A DNA stretch of 13,084 nt from CAZEQD01 sp964514305 (lineage in GTDB: Bacteria > Acidobacteriota > Aminicenantia > Aminicenantales > Aminicenantaceae), in NCBI GenBank assembly GCA_964514305.1, contig CAZEQD010000055.1:1-13084 (forward strand). The letters are read 5' to 3'. A model generated the notes under the pieces. The model was not told where the DNA came from and searched no databases. It saw only the letters and a list, made by a program, of their open reading frames with translations. Below are positions 11,321-13,084 of the stretch, piece after piece (positions within the stretch are counted from its first letter, which is position 1; each line of letters begins with the position of its first letter). The translations under genes were made by a program, and so were the position numbers.

Positions 11321-13084
11321 ATGAAAAAACTATTATCATTCTACCTCATGCTTCTTTTAGTGTTTGCCTTTGGTTTTTCGCAAACAGGACAAACAGGAAG
11401 AATTCAAGGTAAAGTTGTTGATGATGAAGGAGCTCCACTCCCGGGTGTAAAAGTTAGCGTTACTTCTCCTTCTCTTGTTGCTCCAAAAATTGAAAGAATC
11501 ACTAGTGTCAGCGGTGTTTTCCGCTTTCCTTCTCTTCCTCCTGGTACTTATGAGGTTACATTCGAACTTCAAGGATTCAACAAGATATTAAGAAAGGGCA
11601 TTATTGTCAGTGCGGGTAAAACTACTTCTTTAGATATTACTATGATCCTTGCAACAATTGAAGAAGAAATAACTGTCGAGGGTAAATCTCCCACAGTTGA
11701 CAAACAGACTACTACTAAAACAGCTACAATAGATACAGACTTTATCACCAGTATTCCGGCAACTAGAACATTCGGCACTTATTTTAATATGACACCCGGT
11801 ACTACTAGCGGTACTTCTCATGGGGGATCGGTAAGAGATAATGTTTTCAGTATTGATGGAGTTAATACTACTGATGCCGTTGTTGGTACAGAAGCACTTT
11901 TTTTCAGTATGGATACAATAGAGGAAATATCCGTTCAGACTGGTGGGCTTTCCGCTGAATATGGACAGGTTCGTGGAGCCATTGTCAACGCAGTGAGTAA
12001 ATCCGGTGGGAATGAGTTTCACGGTTCTCTAAATATGTATTACAGAGGTGAGAAATTCCAGTCAAATAACACCAAAGGTACTCCTTTAGAAGGAGAAGAG
12101 AGCGGTTTCAAGTATGAAATGGAACCGGGAATCAATCTGGGTGGTCCCATAATCAAGGATAAGCTCTGGTTTTTTGTAAATGCCAGTTTTTGGAAACAAG
12201 AAAGAATTGTATCTGGGTATCCTTATGACAAAGATACAGAGACAGGAGTCGATCAGCTCAGACCATATCCTTACCTAAAATTAACCTTTCAGCCCGATCA
12301 GGATAATAGATTCATTTTTAACTACAGATTCTCAGATATAAGGAGACATCACCGAGGTGCCAGCAGATACAATACTGAAGATACAACCTGGGAACAGAAG
12401 ACTCCAACACATGTTATAAATCTGCATTACACAAGATTCTTTGGAAAAGATCTTTTTATAAATGTTAAAGCCTTTGCCTATATTTCAAAATTCGACCTGC
12501 TTGCGAAAAATGATAAACCTAATTACTGGGAATATACTACTAACCGAAATTCTGTAAGTATGGGATATAATGACCTTAATCCTCGTGATCGTTATTCGAT
12601 ACAGGCTAGTGCAACAATATTTATTGAAGATTTTCTAGGGTCCCATGAAATAAAGACTGGAGCTGAATACATGCTGGGTATTGGAGGCAGGACATTGGAG
12701 TTTGGAAGACATCCTGTAAATGGTATGAGCTTTATTACTACCTATAATGGGAATCCTTGGTATGGTTGGTGGTACGCTCCGTATGACGTAGTAGAGAAGA
12801 GCAGGAATATCTCTTTTTACATCCAGGATGCCTGGAATATCACTGATAGACTGACAGCCAATGTTGGATTAAGGTTTGATAATATGGCGGGGATATACCC
12901 CCCCCAGATGGAAGATGAAGGTGAACAGGAACTTTTCGGATACACATATAACAGAAGTATTACAGAATCAATAACTGCCTACACATGGAATACTCTTTCT
13001 CCGCGATTAGGACTTATCTATGACCTGTTGGGAGATGGTAAAACTATGATTAAGACAAGTTTTTCAAGATACTATATAGCAAAT
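11321..13084 (+). CDS. Second Oar-like TonB-dependent receptor, N-terminal 588 residues
   Basis: The frame is open from the ATG to the right edge (588 codons), so roughly the last third is missing. Residues 1-20 are a signal peptide (MKKLLSFYLMLLLVFAFGFS). Residues about 27-110 are a CarboxypepD_reg domain (GRIQGKVVDDEGAPLPGVKV, FPSLPPGTYEVTFELQGF). EEEITVEGKSPTVD (114-127) is the class linker. The plug spans about 135-235 (IPATRTFGTYFNMTPG, NVFSIDGVNTTD, GLSAEYGQVRGAIVNAVSKS), and the barrel starts near GSLNMYYRGEK and GGPIIKDKLWFFV. It is a paralogue of the receptor at the left of the window: same architecture and shared GGPIIKDKLW, but diverged loops. Its plug keeps the usual AEYGQ-R-GAIVNAVSKSG pattern, which in the other receptor is changed to AEYDGFNGLHLTLVTKSG. 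AGGAGG supports the start. Substrate unknown. Confidence 0.92.
   Translation, partial: MKKLLSFYLMLLLVFAFGFSQTGQTGRIQGKVVDDEGAPLPGVKVSVTSPSLVAPKIERITSVSGVFRFPSLPPGTYEVTFELQGFNKILRKGIIVSAGKTTSLDITMILATIEEEITVEGKSPTVDKQTTTKTATIDTDFITSIPATRTFGTYFNMTPGTTSGTSHGGSVRDNVFSIDGVNTTDAVVGTEALFFSMDTIEEISVQTGGLSAEYGQVRGAIVNAVSKSGGNEFHGSLNMYYRGEKFQSNNTKGTPLEGEESGFKYEMEPGINLGGPIIKDKLWFFVNASFWKQERIVSGYPYDKDTETGVDQLRPYPYLKLTFQPDQDNRFIFNYRFSDIRRHHRGASRYNTEDTTWEQKTPTHVINLHYTRFFGKDLFINVKAFAYISKFDLLAKNDKPNYWEYTTNRNSVSMGYNDLNPRDRYSIQASATIFIEDFLGSHEIKTGAEYMLGIGGRTLEFGRHPVNGMSFITTYNGNPWYGWWYAPYDVVEKSRNISFYIQDAWNITDRLTANVGLRFDNMAGIYPPQMEDEGEQELFGYTYNRSITESITAYTWNTLSPRLGLIYDLLGDGKTMIKTSFSRYYIAN

Noticed and set aside
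11357..12022. Several minus-strand frames inside the second receptor gene
   Set aside because: They are Ser/Val/Cys-rich shadows of a continuous, clearly recognisable receptor frame on the plus strand.
1..13084. Whole window as a SusC/SusD-type polysaccharide utilisation locus
   Set aside because: No SusD-like lipoprotein, no co-directional operon and no sensor pair are present; the genes have separate promoters and mixed directions.

Overview
This window (13,084 bases, AT-rich, long AT-rich intergenic gaps) looks like part of a Gram-negative chromosome of the Acidobacteriota / Candidatus Aminicenantes type. The main clues are two large Oar-like TonB-dependent receptors that begin with a carboxypeptidase-regulatory-like (CarboxypepD_reg) domain, a secreted amylo-1,6-glucosidase-like protein, a sulfatase-superfamily membrane protein of the 'TLPSH' type, and short palindromes of the GGGGTCAGAC / GGGGACAG kind. 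The lineage is an inference from gene content; no rRNA or other marker gene is present.

Layout, left to right. 1-388 (minus): N-terminal part of an alkaline-phosphatase-superfamily 'sulfatase' that leaves the window. 389-823: no intact gene, a 16-bp tandem duplication and possible broken coding remnants. 824-3550 (minus): complete Oar-like TonB-dependent receptor. 3551-4184: very AT-rich divergent control region with a palindromic operator candidate. 4185-4631 (plus): Lrp/AsnC regulator. 4632-4961: hairpin, then a strong promoter with a built-in inverted repeat. 4962-6584 (plus): sodium:sugar symporter of the SSS/SGLT family. 6600-7133 (minus): small exported coiled-coil protein of unknown function. 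7134-7465: a 129-bp inverted-repeat element and a terminator. 7466-10039 (minus): exported glycoside hydrolase resembling amylo-alpha-1,6-glucosidase. 10040-10268: divergent promoter region with a palindrome and a REP-like hairpin. 10269-11036 (plus): radical SAM protein whose last residues are encoded by a second REP-like hairpin. 11037-11320: hairpins, then a near-consensus promoter. 11321-13084 (plus): second Oar-like receptor, cut by the right edge.

Working together (inference): the receptors could bring oligosaccharides or peptides across the outer membrane, the exported glucosidase could release glucose from alpha-glucan fragments, and the SSS permease could import the sugar with sodium. 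The Lrp-type regulator is placed to sense a small metabolite and control the adjacent receptor, itself or the transporter. The genes are mostly single transcription units with their own promoters, so this is a loose neighbourhood, not a proven operon or polysaccharide utilisation locus.

I did not find a clear new defence, mobile or biosynthetic system. The most useful leads are the sulfatase-like protein with Thr and His in its nucleophile motif, the operator-like palindromes, and the family of short palindromes, one of which has been recruited as a protein C-terminus.
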